Positions 19,225-27,749 of a DNA stretch of 64,000 nucleotides are shown here, piece after piece (positions within the stretch are counted from its first letter, which is position 1; every line of letters begins with the position of its first letter). The position numbers were made by a program, and so were the translations under genes. The notes under the pieces are model-generated. The model was not told the DNA's origin. It did not search any database and was given only the letters and a program-made list of their open reading frames with translations. The DNA comes from Lachnospiraceae bacterium (GTDB lineage Bacteria; Bacillota; Clostridia; Lachnospirales; Lachnospiraceae), in contig JAILRO010000047.1 of assembly GCA_024698145.1 (NCBI GenBank), positions 27,162 through 91,161 on the forward strand. The letters run 5' to 3'.

Positions 19225-20106
19225 ATGAAACGATTATTTTTCTTCTGCTCTCTTATTGTCTTGTTACTTATTTTTCACGACAATGTGATTTCCGGCGCAG
19301 CAGACGGTCTTATGCTATGGTATCGCGTCATAATACCGACTCTCCTACCATTTATTCTAATAACAAATGCCATGTCGGAAAGTCATTCTTACGATGTTCT
19401 GACTTCGTATAATCCCAAAACCTATTGCATCACAGCAATACTTATCGGTAATCTGTGTGGATATCCAATCGGCGCGAAAATACTTAATGATTTTGTTCAC
19501 GATAAGAAAATCCCCAACTCTGTATCATTATCAATGCTTTCTGTTTCCAGTCAGGCAAGCCCCATGTTTCTTATTGGTTACGTTTACAACAGAGTGCTTG
19601 AAAAAACAATACCTCTTTTCTCATTCCTTATACTGATATACCTTCCAACAATTCTCTTTTCAGCAATAAAGATAAGAAAAATAAAACAAAACAGCTATAC
19701 CATTCTTACACCAAAAACAAACAAAAGCTCCAACAACTATCAGAAAAGTTTTCTTAATTCCGTACGAATAATCGTTGTTATCGGTGTCTATATAATGATT
19801 TTTTCAATTATTTTACGTATCATTCTAACGCATACCAAGTACTTATACCTTAAATGTTGCCTTTCTTTTTTGGAAATCACAACCGGACTTAACCTTATTA
19901 AATCGTTAAAGATTAATACTTCTTTAAAACTGCCATTAATAATGAGCCTGTCATCTTTCGGTGGTCTATGCACCGCATTCCAGATAAAAAGTGTATTGAC
20001 TTACGAAAAGCCAACAATAAAAAAATACCTGCTTGATAAATTATTATTATCAGCAGGTACTTTCTTACTTACTTGTCTATATCATATTTTCTTTTCCATT
20101 GTGTAA
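19225..20106 (+). CDS. ylbJ: YlbJ-family sporulation membrane protein (SpoVV-like)
   Basis: The product has 293 residues with about seven or eight membrane segments. Family traits are an N-terminal GLMLWYRVIIPTLLPFILI stretch, the GNLCGYPIGAKIL motif and SVSSQASPMFLIGYV. These match the gate-like domain of YlbJ/SpoVV, which moves dipicolinic acid into the forespore in Bacillus. The ATG at 19225 has no recognisable ribosome site; upstream is a small AACCG/CGGTT hairpin that may weakly end tmcAL. A start further in is possible. The 3' end overlaps the convergent coiled-coil gene by 25 bp, so the two share their last codons. Confidence 0.75.
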   Translation: MKRLFFFCSLIVLLLIFHDNVISGAADGLMLWYRVIIPTLLPFILITNAMSESHSYDVLTSYNPKTYCITAILIGNLCGYPIGAKILNDFVHDKKIPNSVSLSMLSVSSQASPMFLIGYVYNRVLEKTIPLFSFLILIYLPTILFSAIKIRKIKQNSYTILTPKTNKSSNNYQKSFLNSVRIIVVIGVYIMIFSIILRIILTHTKYLYLKCCLSFLEITTGLNLIKSLKINTSLKLPLIMSLSSFGGLCTAFQIKSVLTYEKPTIKKYLLDKLLLSAGTFLLTCLYHIFFSIV

Positions 20107-21254
20107 TCATCAATAGTTCCTACAGATTTGGCCGGTTTTGCAGGTTGCTCACCGTTTCCTGATGCTTTGTCCTCTACAACAGGTCGTCCCATTCTCGGAC
20201 CTCTTTTCACATTCCCCTCCATAGGTGGAACTTCTCTATCCTGAATACCGTTTGCCTTGATTGAAGCCTTATCAACCTTGTTAGCCTGTGCAACCTCTAA
20301 AGTCTTTGCAACCGTTTCCTGTGCTGTCTGTGGTGTATGAACTACCGGGTTACGTCTTCTAACAACTTTCTTAACCTTCTTTTCAGAAGCCTCCTGCTCA
20401 TTAACAGGTGTTGCCTCTTTTGCTGCCTGTGCCGGTGCTACATTGTTAGGCACTGTTGCCTCAAGAGGGATATCATTAGGAACAACATCAACTCCTGTAG
20501 CTACAAGATCAGGAACATTTATTTCAGGCTTCTCCTTAGCAGGTGCCTCCTCCGGTCTTACCGGCTTGTCTTCCTTGCCACCCACAGCCTGCTTAACCTT
20601 ATCCATCATGCTCTGCTTTGCCTTTGGTGAAGGTGGAACCGCCTTACCGTTAGCTGCTGTTTTCATCTGAGGAGCTCTTGTTACACTTGCAGGGTCGCCT
20701 GTAAATGCTACTATCTGTCCCTGAATCTCTTCAACATTGGAATTAGCTATCATAAGATCATTCTGAAGTGTAGAAAGCAAATTCTCATAGTTGGCACGTT
20801 CTGCATTAGCAGTAGCCTCAATGTAATTCTTAAGCCCCATCATTATGTCATTTGTATACTGCATAGCACCAAGTCGAAGCTCATTTGCTTCTGCTGTAGC
20901 ATTTGCCAAAATCTCATTAGCCTGTACTCTTGCCATTTCAACAGTCTCATACGCCTGCTGGTTAGCCTGATGCATAATCTCCGTCTCTGATATCATCTGA
21001 TTGGCACGTGTTGTTGCCTCTGCCATAATTCCATCTGCAGTATTTCTCGCATCCATAAGAATTGCTTCTTTGTTACGCATAATCTTCTTACATCTGTCTA
21101 TCTCTGCAGGTATTTTAACCTTAAGATCTCCAAACAACTCATCAAACTCGTCTCTTGGAACAACTACTTTATTGGAAGACAATGCTGTTGTTTTACAGCT
21201 GTTCATAAAATCCTCAATCTCATTCATTACATCTTCAATACTTTTTCTTGCCAA
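20082..21254 (-). CDS. Coiled-coil cytoplasmic protein, DivIVA/ATPase-b-like
   Basis: The product is about 390 residues. Residues 1-190 are a continuous charged helix with Ala-rich heptads (NTADGIMAEATTRANQMI, ANEILANATAEANEL), much like DivIVA or ATP synthase b coils. The rest is a Pro/Ala/Lys-rich disordered tail. No membrane segment is seen. The ATG at 21269 has no ribosome site; the TTG at 21254 lies eight bases after GGAGG and gives MARKSIEDVMNEIEDF, so it is preferred. It sits 30 bp downstream of coaD and overlaps ylbJ tail to tail. A role in cell-pole or division scaffolding is only a guess from the DivIVA resemblance. Confidence 0.7.
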   Translation of the reverse strand: MARKSIEDVMNEIEDFMNSCKTTALSSNKVVVPRDEFDELFGDLKVKIPAEIDRCKKIMRNKEAILMDARNTADGIMAEATTRANQMISETEIMHQANQQAYETVEMARVQANEILANATAEANELRLGAMQYTNDIMMGLKNYIEATANAERANYENLLSTLQNDLMIANSNVEEIQGQIVAFTGDPASVTRAPQMKTAANGKAVPPSPKAKQSMMDKVKQAVGGKEDKPVRPEEAPAKEKPEINVPDLVATGVDVVPNDIPLEATVPNNVAPAQAAKEATPVNEQEASEKKVKKVVRRRNPVVHTPQTAQETVAKTLEVAQANKVDKASIKANGIQDREVPPMEGNVKRGPRMGRPVVEDKASGNGEQPAKPAKSVGTIDDYTMEKKI

Positions 21255-21283
21255 TGTTTCTTCCTCCATTCATAAAATTAATA

Positions 21284-21772
21284 TTAGTAGTTATTATTGA
21301 ACTTTTCCTTAAGCATTTCTGCCACGTGCTTCGGAACAAAATCAGTTACATCTGTACCATAACTTGCATACTCTCTTACAATACTTGAACTTAAATATGC
21401 ATACTCTATACTAGTTGTCAAAAAGACGGTATCTATCGTATCACAACTAACCTTACGATTACTTTGAGCAATCTGTAGTTCATAATCAAAATCTGTAATA
21501 GCACGCAATCCTCTTACTATAACCGAGATATCATGTGCTTTCATATAATCTATAAGCAAACCGTCAAATGTGATAACCGAAACGTTAGGAATATCACTAA
21601 CGGCCTTTTCCAGCATTTCTTTTCTTTCCTCTACTGTAAACAAAGGATGCTTTGCGTTGTTGGAAAGTATTCCCACAACAACTTCTTCAAACATAGACGA
21701 TGAACGTTTGATTACATCTAAATGTCCGAATGTAACCGGATCAAAACTTCCGGGATATATAGCTATACTCAA
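21284..21772 (-). CDS. coaD: Phosphopantetheine adenylyltransferase
   Basis: The product has 162 residues and makes dephospho-CoA from ATP and 4'-phosphopantetheine. The nucleotidyltransferase motif YPGSFDPVTFGHLDVI carries the TxGH signature near the N-terminus, and the C-terminal SSSIVRE motif that binds phosphates is present. The start codon is TTG at 21772, after GAGGACAGG. It forms a block with rsmD (26 bp upstream), the same pairing as in Bacillus (ylbH-coaD). Confidence 0.97.
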   Translation of the reverse strand: MSIAIYPGSFDPVTFGHLDVIKRSSSMFEEVVVGILSNNAKHPLFTVEERKEMLEKAVSDIPNVSVITFDGLLIDYMKAHDISVIVRGLRAITDFDYELQIAQSNRKVSCDTIDTVFLTTSIEYAYLSSSIVREYASYGTDVTDFVPKHVAEMLKEKFNNNY

Positions 21773-21798
21773 AGCCCTGTCCTCATTTCTGTATATAA

Positions 21799-22350
21799 TT
21801 ACGCCTTTTCAAGAAAAACGTGTTTGTTTGTCTTATATGTTTTCTCCTTGAGAAACCTAAAGCCTCTGTAGTCTTCTTCAGAAAAATCCGTCTTAATATC
21901 AGCTTCTATTATAATCAATGCTTTCTCCTCAAGCACCTCACTAAATGAAGGAAGCAATAATATCTCTTTCTCCAACCCTGTGTTGTATGGTGGATCCATA
22001 AATACTACAGAAAACTTCTCTTTACATGCAAGTTTTTCAATTGCAGAAACTGCACTACAACACATCAACGACGACTTGTCAGTAAAATGTGTAGTCTCCA
22101 AGTTCTGTCTGATAATATCACACGCTTCCTTGTTCTTCTCTACAAAAACCGCATGCGACGCACCACGACTTAACGCCTCAATTCCTATACCGCCGCTTCC
22201 GCTAAACAAATCTAAGAATGACACATCATACAGTTCCTGCCAAATCATATTAAATAATGTCTCTTTAATACGGTCTGTAGTCGGTCTTGTATCCATGCCC
22301 TTCGGCGCTTTAAGTTGTAAACTTTTTGCTGTTCCCGCGATAACTCTCAT
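21799..22350 (-). CDS. rsmD: 16S rRNA (guanine966-N2)-methyltransferase
   Basis: The product has 183 residues. The SAM-binding loop FLDLFSGSGGIGIEALSRGA and the catalytic MDPPYNTGLE (DPPY) motif identify RsmD, which methylates G966 of 16S rRNA. The N-terminus MRVIAGTAKSLQLKAP and the DRIKETLFNM region match the family. ATG after GAGGAG. It lies between recG and coaD on the same strand. Confidence 0.96.
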   Translation of the reverse strand: MRVIAGTAKSLQLKAPKGMDTRPTTDRIKETLFNMIWQELYDVSFLDLFSGSGGIGIEALSRGASHAVFVEKNKEACDIIRQNLETTHFTDKSSLMCCSAVSAIEKLACKEKFSVVFMDPPYNTGLEKEILLLPSFSEVLEEKALIIIEADIKTDFSEEDYRGFRFLKEKTYKTNKHVFLEKA

Positions 22351-22410
22351 AAAAAAACTCCTCTATTATTGTAGTAGAAAAACAGGAATTGTCAAGGACT
22401 TATTATACAT

Positions 22411-24423
22411 CTACAACGAAATACCAACATCATCCGTTTCCGGCAATATAATGTCATAATTTTCCTTTATTGCATAATCCACAGCATCATTTGCCATTTT
22501 AAGAATGTCCGCATTATTATAAATGTCGCCTAACTCAAATAACACTTCTCCACTCTGTCTGACGCCAAAGAAATCACCCGGACCTCTAAGCTTCAAATCC
22601 TCATTTGCAATATGAAATCCGTCGTTGGATTTGTTAAGTATTTCCAATCTGTCTTTCGCCTGCTTACTGTCACTGCCACATAAGAAAATACAATACGACT
22701 GTGCATCGCCTCGTCCAACTCTTCCTCTCAACTGATGAAGCTGAGCCAAACCGTATTTCTCCGCATTTTCTATCATCATTACTGTCGCATTGGGATTATC
22801 TATCCCAACCTCTATTACAGTTGTTGACACAAGTATATCCGTTTTCTTTTCCGCAAAGTCAGCCATTATCATGTTCTTCTCTTCTGCTGACATTTTTCCG
22901 TGCATATATACAACCTTTGCCGTATCGCCAAAGTATTCTTCTAACTGGCCGGCGTAATCGATAACATTCTCTGCCTCAACATTCTCACTTGCCTCGATCA
23001 TAGGACAAATAATATATATCTGATGTCCCATTGCAATCTGCTTTGCCATAAACTTGTAAGCCGTAGGCCTGTAATTTGGTCCGACAACGCAGTTCTTAAT
23101 TGGTTTTCTGTTAGCCGGCATATCTTTCATTACGGAAATGTCAAGATCACCATACATAATTATGGCAAGCGTTCGTGGAATCGGTGTCGCACTCATTACG
23201 ATTACATGAGGCTCTTCACCCTTTTGTGCAAGAACTGTTCTTTGTCTGACTCCGAATCTGTGCTGTTCATCGGTAATAACAAGTGCAAGATTATTGTATA
23301 CTACTTTATCCTGAATAAGCGCATGAGTACCTACTACTACATCAATCTCACCTGCAGCAAGCAATTCATATATCCTTCTCTTCTCCGAAAGTTTTGTTGA
23401 ACCTACAAGTAGTGCGACCTTGATATTATGCTTTTCAAAATCTTTACACAACGTCGCATAGTGCTGCGTTGCAAGTACTTCTGTCGGTGCCATAAATGCT
23501 GCCTGATAACCACATCCCACAACTGATAAAATTGCAATCTCTGCCACCGCAGTTTTACCCGAACCTACATCTCCCTGAATAAGTCGATTCATTACTGTAT
23601 CACCGGATATATCCTGCCATATGTTATCAACTGCTTCCAGCTGTCCTTTGGTAAGTTCAAAAGGCAGGTTACCAATAAATTCTTTTGCAAGTGAGAACTC
23701 ATTTACAACATATCTGTTTTGCGATTTTATTGTTTTCTCACGTATTCTTCTCATTCTGGCAATAAAGAAAAAGAACTCATCAAATATAATTCTTTTTCTG
23801 CATACCATTACCGCATCCATACTTTCCGGAAAATGCAGACCTCTTATAGCTTCCTTACGTGGCATAAGCTCGTATTTTTTAAGTATCTGCTCCGGCAATG
23901 ATTCCTTCATGTCATCCAGCAAAGGAAATGCACTTTTAACGGCCTTTGTAACGGTCTTATTGCTAAGTCCTTCTGTAAGCGGATATATCGGCCATAGTGT
24001 ACTTGTAAGCATTTCATATTGCTGCTTTGTATAATATTCCGGATGCTCCATCGAAAGTTGTCCATTTCTTGACGATATTGTTCCTACAAACACATAAGTC
24101 TGTCCAATATGAAATACATTTTTCAAAAAAGGAGAATTAAACCAGACAAGCTTAACACTTCCGGTAAAATCTTTGACGACACATGTAACAAGAGTAAGTT
24201 TTCTTATCTTTCTCACATCTACATAAGACTGCACAACTGCCTCGATGGCAACTCTGCTTCCAATAACCGCATCCTTAATATCAACCGGCTCGTCGTAACT
24301 CAAATATCCCCTAGGAACAAGAGCAAGTACATCTTCTATTGTATTAACTTTGATTTTTGAAAACAAATCAGCCGTTTTAGGTCCAACACCCTTAAGCGTT
24401 TTTACGGGATCATTTAAAGTCAT
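22411..24423 (-). CDS. recG: ATP-dependent DNA helicase RecG
   Basis: The product has 670 residues. RecG rewinds stalled forks and branch-migrates junctions. An N-terminal wedge domain (KTLKGVGPKTADLFSKI at the start) is followed by helicase motifs: Walker A GDVGSGKTAVAE, motif II ITDEQHRFGVRQR (DEQH), MSATPIPRTLAIIMYGDLD and QLRGRVGRGDAQSYC. The frame begins at a TTG at 24435, but the ATG at 24423 lies six bases after GGAG and is preferred. fakA lies upstream, as in Bacillus, though the serine dehydratase genes found there are absent. Confidence 0.97.
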   Translation of the reverse strand: MTLNDPVKTLKGVGPKTADLFSKIKVNTIEDVLALVPRGYLSYDEPVDIKDAVIGSRVAIEAVVQSYVDVRKIRKLTLVTCVVKDFTGSVKLVWFNSPFLKNVFHIGQTYVFVGTISSRNGQLSMEHPEYYTKQQYEMLTSTLWPIYPLTEGLSNKTVTKAVKSAFPLLDDMKESLPEQILKKYELMPRKEAIRGLHFPESMDAVMVCRKRIIFDEFFFFIARMRRIREKTIKSQNRYVVNEFSLAKEFIGNLPFELTKGQLEAVDNIWQDISGDTVMNRLIQGDVGSGKTAVAEIAILSVVGCGYQAAFMAPTEVLATQHYATLCKDFEKHNIKVALLVGSTKLSEKRRIYELLAAGEIDVVVGTHALIQDKVVYNNLALVITDEQHRFGVRQRTVLAQKGEEPHVIVMSATPIPRTLAIIMYGDLDISVMKDMPANRKPIKNCVVGPNYRPTAYKFMAKQIAMGHQIYIICPMIEASENVEAENVIDYAGQLEEYFGDTAKVVYMHGKMSAEEKNMIMADFAEKKTDILVSTTVIEVGIDNPNATVMMIENAEKYGLAQLHQLRGRVGRGDAQSYCIFLCGSDSKQAKDRLEILNKSNDGFHIANEDLKLRGPGDFFGVRQSGEVLFELGDIYNNADILKMANDAVDYAIKENYDIILPETDDVGISL

Positions 24424-24452
24424 CTCATTCTCCAAATATCATCATATACACA

Positions 24453-24484
24453 AGAAATCGAGCAGAAAAACTGCCCGATTCTTA
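24453..24484 (-). terminator. Weak terminator between fakA and recG
   Basis: GAATCGGGCAG pairs with CTGCTCGATTTC around five T on the minus strand. The following T run is poor (TTTCTTGTG), so read-through into recG is likely. Confidence 0.45.
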
Positions 24485-24505
24485 TAATCACTCAATAATT
24501 AAATA

Positions 24506-26308
24506 TTACTCAACCGATAAAATGTAATAGTAGATTGGCTGACCGCCGTAGTTAAACTCTACATCACAGTCCTCGTAAGTTTCCTCAACATAATCAAGGA
24601 ATTCCTTTGCATCTTCTTCTTTGACTTCAGCACCATAGTATATGCTAATAAGTTCTGAGTCATCATCAATCATTGTTGCAAGAAGTTCCTTTGTTGTTTC
24701 AAAAAGATCAGTGGAAACAGCCTGGATGCCGTTATCGTCTATTCCCATTATATCTCCTGCATTGATACTCTTTCCATCTATGCTCGTATCTCTTACAGCA
24801 TATGTAACCTGACCGGTCTTGACATTGCCCATGTCTTCAGTCATTTTAGCAAGGTTATCTTCTCCGCTTGCTGATGCATCAAATGCAATCATAGCAGCAA
24901 CACCTTGAGGCGCTGTCTTTGAAGGAACTACGATTATTTCTTTATCCTCTGTCAAATCTCTTGCCTGATTAGCAGCAAGAATAATATTCTTATTATTAGG
25001 AAGGATATAAATCGTCTTTGCATTAACGCTGTCGATGGCATTAAGCATATCCTCGGTACTTGGGTTCATTGTCTGACCACCTTCAATTAAATGGTCAACT
25101 CCCAGGTCTTTGAATATATCATTCATTCCCTGTCCAACAGATACAGCGATAAAACCATATTCTTTCTGCTTTTCAGGTTCTTTGTTCTTATCTTCTTTCT
25201 TCTCATCATTTGACCAGCTTACATTCTGTCCGGCTATCTCAACTGTTTCTAACTTCTGATTCGAAGTTGCAACACCTGCTGCAGCCTTTTCAGCTTCAGT
25301 TATAACCTTCTCGCGATGTTCCTCACGCATGTTATCAACCTTCATGCTGGTAAGCTGTCCATACTCTAACGCCTTTTCAAATGCCTGACCCGGATGATTG
25401 GTATGCACATGCACCTTACAAATCGTGTCATCTGCAACAACTACAAGAGAATCACCTATAGAAAGAAGGAACTCTTTAAACTTCTCTTCTGTCTTTTTAG
25501 GAAAATCCTTCTCTAATATAATGATAAACTCTGTACAATATCCATATTTGATATGTGATGTATCAATTGAGTTTCTGTCAATTCCAACTGAATTGGTAAG
25601 ACGAAGTCCTGAGGCATCAGGTGCAGGTCTGCTTGATGAAGCACCTGAAAGTTCACCTTCATATCCATTAGAAAAATCATAGGTTACCTTACCCGTGAGT
25701 GCATCAAATGCACCCTCAAGAATTGTCATAAGACCTTCTCCACCGGAATCCACAACTCCCGCCTCTTTAAGAACTGGTAACATATCCGGAGTCTTATTAA
25801 GCACCTCTCTACCATATTCAAGAACACCTGTTGCAAACTCAAGCGGTGATTTCTTTGTCTTCGAAAGTTCAGTTGCCTTATCAGAAAGTCCTTTTGCAAC
25901 CGTGAGGATTGTACCCTCTTTCGGCTTCATAACGGCCTTATATGCAGTTGCAACTGCTTTCTCAAATGCCTGTGCAACATCTTCTATTGTAATCTCTTCC
26001 TTACCCTCAAGTCCTTTGCAAAGACCTCTTATAAGCTGTGAAAGAATAACACCCGAGTTACCTCTGGCTCCTCTTAAAGAACCGGTCGACATTGCCTTAG
26101 TCACATTGGCAAATGTAGGATCTTTGATGGCTGCAACTTCTTTGGCAGCGGAAGTGATTGTAAGAGTCATATTAGTTCCGGTGTCTCCATCAGGAACCGG
26201 AAATACATTAAGTTCATTAATATACTCTTTTTTGTTTTCAATACTTTTGGCACCCGCAAGGAACGCATACTGCAATCCTTTAGCGTCAAGACTAAGCTTC
26301 TGACTCAT
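24506..26308 (-). CDS. fakA: DAK2-domain fatty acid kinase subunit (YloV family)
   Basis: The product has 600 residues. The N-terminal DhaL-type kinase domain shows FPVPDGDTGTNMTLT (Asp ligands for ATP-Mg), GSLRGARGNSGVILSQ and GVVDSGGEGL. The middle and C-terminal parts form the long YloV-specific domains. In staphylococci FakA phosphorylates fatty acids brought by FakB, feeding phospholipid synthesis. No fakB is in the window. ATG after AGGAGG. It lies nine bases after the Asp23-family gene, the conserved yloU-yloV pair. Confidence 0.9.
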   Translation of the reverse strand: MSQKLSLDAKGLQYAFLAGAKSIENKKEYINELNVFPVPDGDTGTNMTLTITSAAKEVAAIKDPTFANVTKAMSTGSLRGARGNSGVILSQLIRGLCKGLEGKEEITIEDVAQAFEKAVATAYKAVMKPKEGTILTVAKGLSDKATELSKTKKSPLEFATGVLEYGREVLNKTPDMLPVLKEAGVVDSGGEGLMTILEGAFDALTGKVTYDFSNGYEGELSGASSSRPAPDASGLRLTNSVGIDRNSIDTSHIKYGYCTEFIIILEKDFPKKTEEKFKEFLLSIGDSLVVVADDTICKVHVHTNHPGQAFEKALEYGQLTSMKVDNMREEHREKVITEAEKAAAGVATSNQKLETVEIAGQNVSWSNDEKKEDKNKEPEKQKEYGFIAVSVGQGMNDIFKDLGVDHLIEGGQTMNPSTEDMLNAIDSVNAKTIYILPNNKNIILAANQARDLTEDKEIIVVPSKTAPQGVAAMIAFDASASGEDNLAKMTEDMGNVKTGQVTYAVRDTSIDGKSINAGDIMGIDDNGIQAVSTDLFETTKELLATMIDDDSELISIYYGAEVKEEDAKEFLDYVEETYEDCDVEFNYGGQPIYYYILSVE

Positions 26309-26316
26309 AATTCCTC

Positions 26317-26676
26317 CTAATCAATAACACGAACACCTTCGACATACACATTGATATTCTCAACCTGCATTCCGGTGAACTCTTCTACTTTATAACGTAC
26401 TGTGGACATAAGATTCTCTGCGACTGTAGAAATACTTACACCATAAGCCACTATAATATGAAAGTCAATTGCTATTGCATTATTGTCACCGATTGTAACA
26501 TTAACACCCTTTGAAACACTGTCACCACGAAGAAGTTTTACAAGACCATCCTTCATATTGACCGTAGCCATACCTACGATACCAAAACATTCAATTGCAG
26601 AAAGTCCAGCGAATTGTGCTATAACTTCACTCTCAATTACAACATCGCCATTGCCTGTTTCAAGTTCGATTTTCAT
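26317..26676 (-). CDS. yloU: Asp23/Gls24 family protein (YloU-like)
   Basis: The product has 119 residues, the normal length of YloU/Asp23 proteins. The GDVVIESEVIAQFAGLSAIE start, the EC.GIVGM segment and the VENINVYVEGVRV end are typical. Members are small cytoplasmic proteins that can line the membrane and are linked to envelope stress in staphylococci. It is paired with fakA and divergent from rpmB, the arrangement also seen in Bacillus. ATG after AGGAGGG. Confidence 0.92.
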   Translation of the reverse strand: MKIELETGNGDVVIESEVIAQFAGLSAIECFGIVGMATVNMKDGLVKLLRGDSVSKGVNVTIGDNNAIAIDFHIIVAYGVSISTVAENLMSTVRYKVEEFTGMQVENINVYVEGVRVID

Positions 26677-26817
26677 ACAATCCCTCCTATCAAATATCTT
26701 GTTTTTTCCTTATATATTATATAGATTGCTAACCAATATCTCGCGTACATAATAATACCATTATGGCACATCTTACGCAAGTATAAATCAAAAATTGCTA
26801 TTTTTTAAAATTAATGC

Positions 26818-26846
26818 TTGCATTTAAGAATAAGTTCTGTTAGAAT
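26818..26846 (+). promoter_or_regulatory. Sigma-A type promoter of rpmB
   Basis: TTGCAT (26818-26823), a 17-base spacer and TAGAAT (26841-26846) lie 49 bases before the rpmB ATG. The minus-strand promoter of yloU in the same gap is unclear; a TATAAT near 26718 lacks a good -35 partner. Confidence 0.7.
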
Positions 26847-26895
26847 TGACGTGTTGCGAACCGCTATGGTTAATATTGTCAAGGAGGTGTTATAC

Positions 26896-27081
26896 ATGGC
26901 AAAGTGTGCAGTATGCGATAAGGCAGCTCATTTCGGAATCAAGGTGAGTCATTCTCATAGAAGATCTAACAAGATGTGGAAGTCAAACATTAAGAAGGTT
27001 AAAGCTAACGTTAATGGTACTCCTAAGAGAATCTACGTTTGTACTTCATGTTTACGTTCCGGCAAGATTGAAAGAGCTTAA
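26896..27081 (+). CDS. rpmB: 50S ribosomal protein L28 (zinc form)
   Basis: The product has 61 residues. The true start is the ATG at 26896, after AAGGAGGTG, giving MAKCAVCDKAAHFGIKVSHS. Two CxxC pairs (CAVC near the start and CTSC near residue 52) form a zinc site, the C+ type of L28. Zinc-responsive organisms often also carry a Cys-free copy elsewhere. Single-gene unit with a strong terminator. Confidence 0.97.
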   Translation: MAKCAVCDKAAHFGIKVSHSHRRSNKMWKSNIKKVKANVNGTPKRIYVCTSCLRSGKIERA

Positions 27082-27107
27082 TTACTAGGTTAATGATACA
27101 CGGAATT

Positions 27108-27138
27108 AATTGGCACATATTTATGTGCCAATTTTTTT
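27108..27138 (+). terminator. Rho-independent terminator of rpmB
   Basis: AATTGGCACATA pairs perfectly with TATGTGCCAATT over a two-base centre and is followed by a T run. Confidence 0.92.
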
Positions 27139-27144
27139 GCGCAT

Positions 27145-27282
27145 TTAACACTTACAAAACAAAAGGTACGCTATAATTAAAGAAACCAACAGTACTAAAA
27201 AGTTCCAAAAACCTTTCAATATAAAATCTGCAATCATCCCTATACTAAACCAAAAAAAGGCAAAACCCCATACTCTCTTCAT
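27145..27282 (-). CDS. Small two-helix membrane protein
   Basis: The product has 45 residues. The chosen start is the ATG at 27282, preceded by AGGTGTG. The longer frame begins inside the end of the upstream gene and has no ribosome site. The peptide starts MKRVWGFAFFWFSIGM and ends in IIAYLLFCKC, with two hydrophobic stretches. Small membrane peptides with this WGFAFFWxxIGM start and a Cys-ending tail are common in Clostridia, but no function is known to me. It lies downstream of gerW and may be its last operon member. Confidence 0.55.
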   Translation of the reverse strand: MKRVWGFAFFWFSIGMIADFILKGFWNFLVLLVSLIIAYLLFCKC

Positions 27283-27343
27283 TACACACCTAAAAAAAAA
27301 CAATGCTATAAAAAAGTATATTCGGGTCTTGCCAAAAAAGTTC

Positions 27344-27736
27344 TTAATTATTTTCAAGAATCTCGTCTACTGCATTATCAATCTCTTCCGAATTAAGATC
27401 CTCACCATCTTTTTTCTTAAATCTGTCCATTAAATCAGGTACCATGTCAATAAGTTTTGTTATCGTATCCTGGTTCTTAACATTAACAAGTCTGATCTGA
27501 TCTCCTCTTATAACCAATACAGCGCTCGCAGACATCTTACCGCCCATACCGCCGGCTCCGTTATTCTTATGCTCTCCTGTAAATGCTCCGGCAGCAACAC
27601 CAAAGGAAACATCAACAAGCGGAACAAGAATCGTATCTCCCAGATGCTGTGGTTCTCCGACAACCGTTTTGGTTGTTAAAAATTTATCCATACCCTGAAA
27701 TAAAGAACTAACCGTCGTGTTTAAATCATTTGCCAT
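27344..27736 (-). CDS. gerW: GerW family sporulation protein (YtfJ-like)
   Basis: The product has about 130 residues. Family marks are the SVGxPxxxGDTxLVPL-like stretch (VVGEPQHLGDTILVPLVDVSFG), the Gly-rich GAGGMGGKMSASAVLV and a VNVKNQDTITKLIDMVPD end. In Bacillus GerW is a forespore protein needed for normal germination. Two ATGs are in frame; the second (27736) has the better spacing from GGAGGG. It lies directly after a DUF2953 gene, matching the conserved ytfI-ytfJ pair. Confidence 0.88.
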   Translation of the reverse strand: MANDLNTTVSSLFQGMDKFLTTKTVVGEPQHLGDTILVPLVDVSFGVAAGAFTGEHKNNGAGGMGGKMSASAVLVIRGDQIRLVNVKNQDTITKLIDMVPDLMDRFKKKDGEDLNSEEIDNAVDEILENN

Positions 27737-27749
27737 TTTCATAGCCCTC

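Noticed and set aside
25695-26303. Plus-strand open frame of 202 codons
   Set aside because: It is antisense to fakA, with no ribosome site and no domain.
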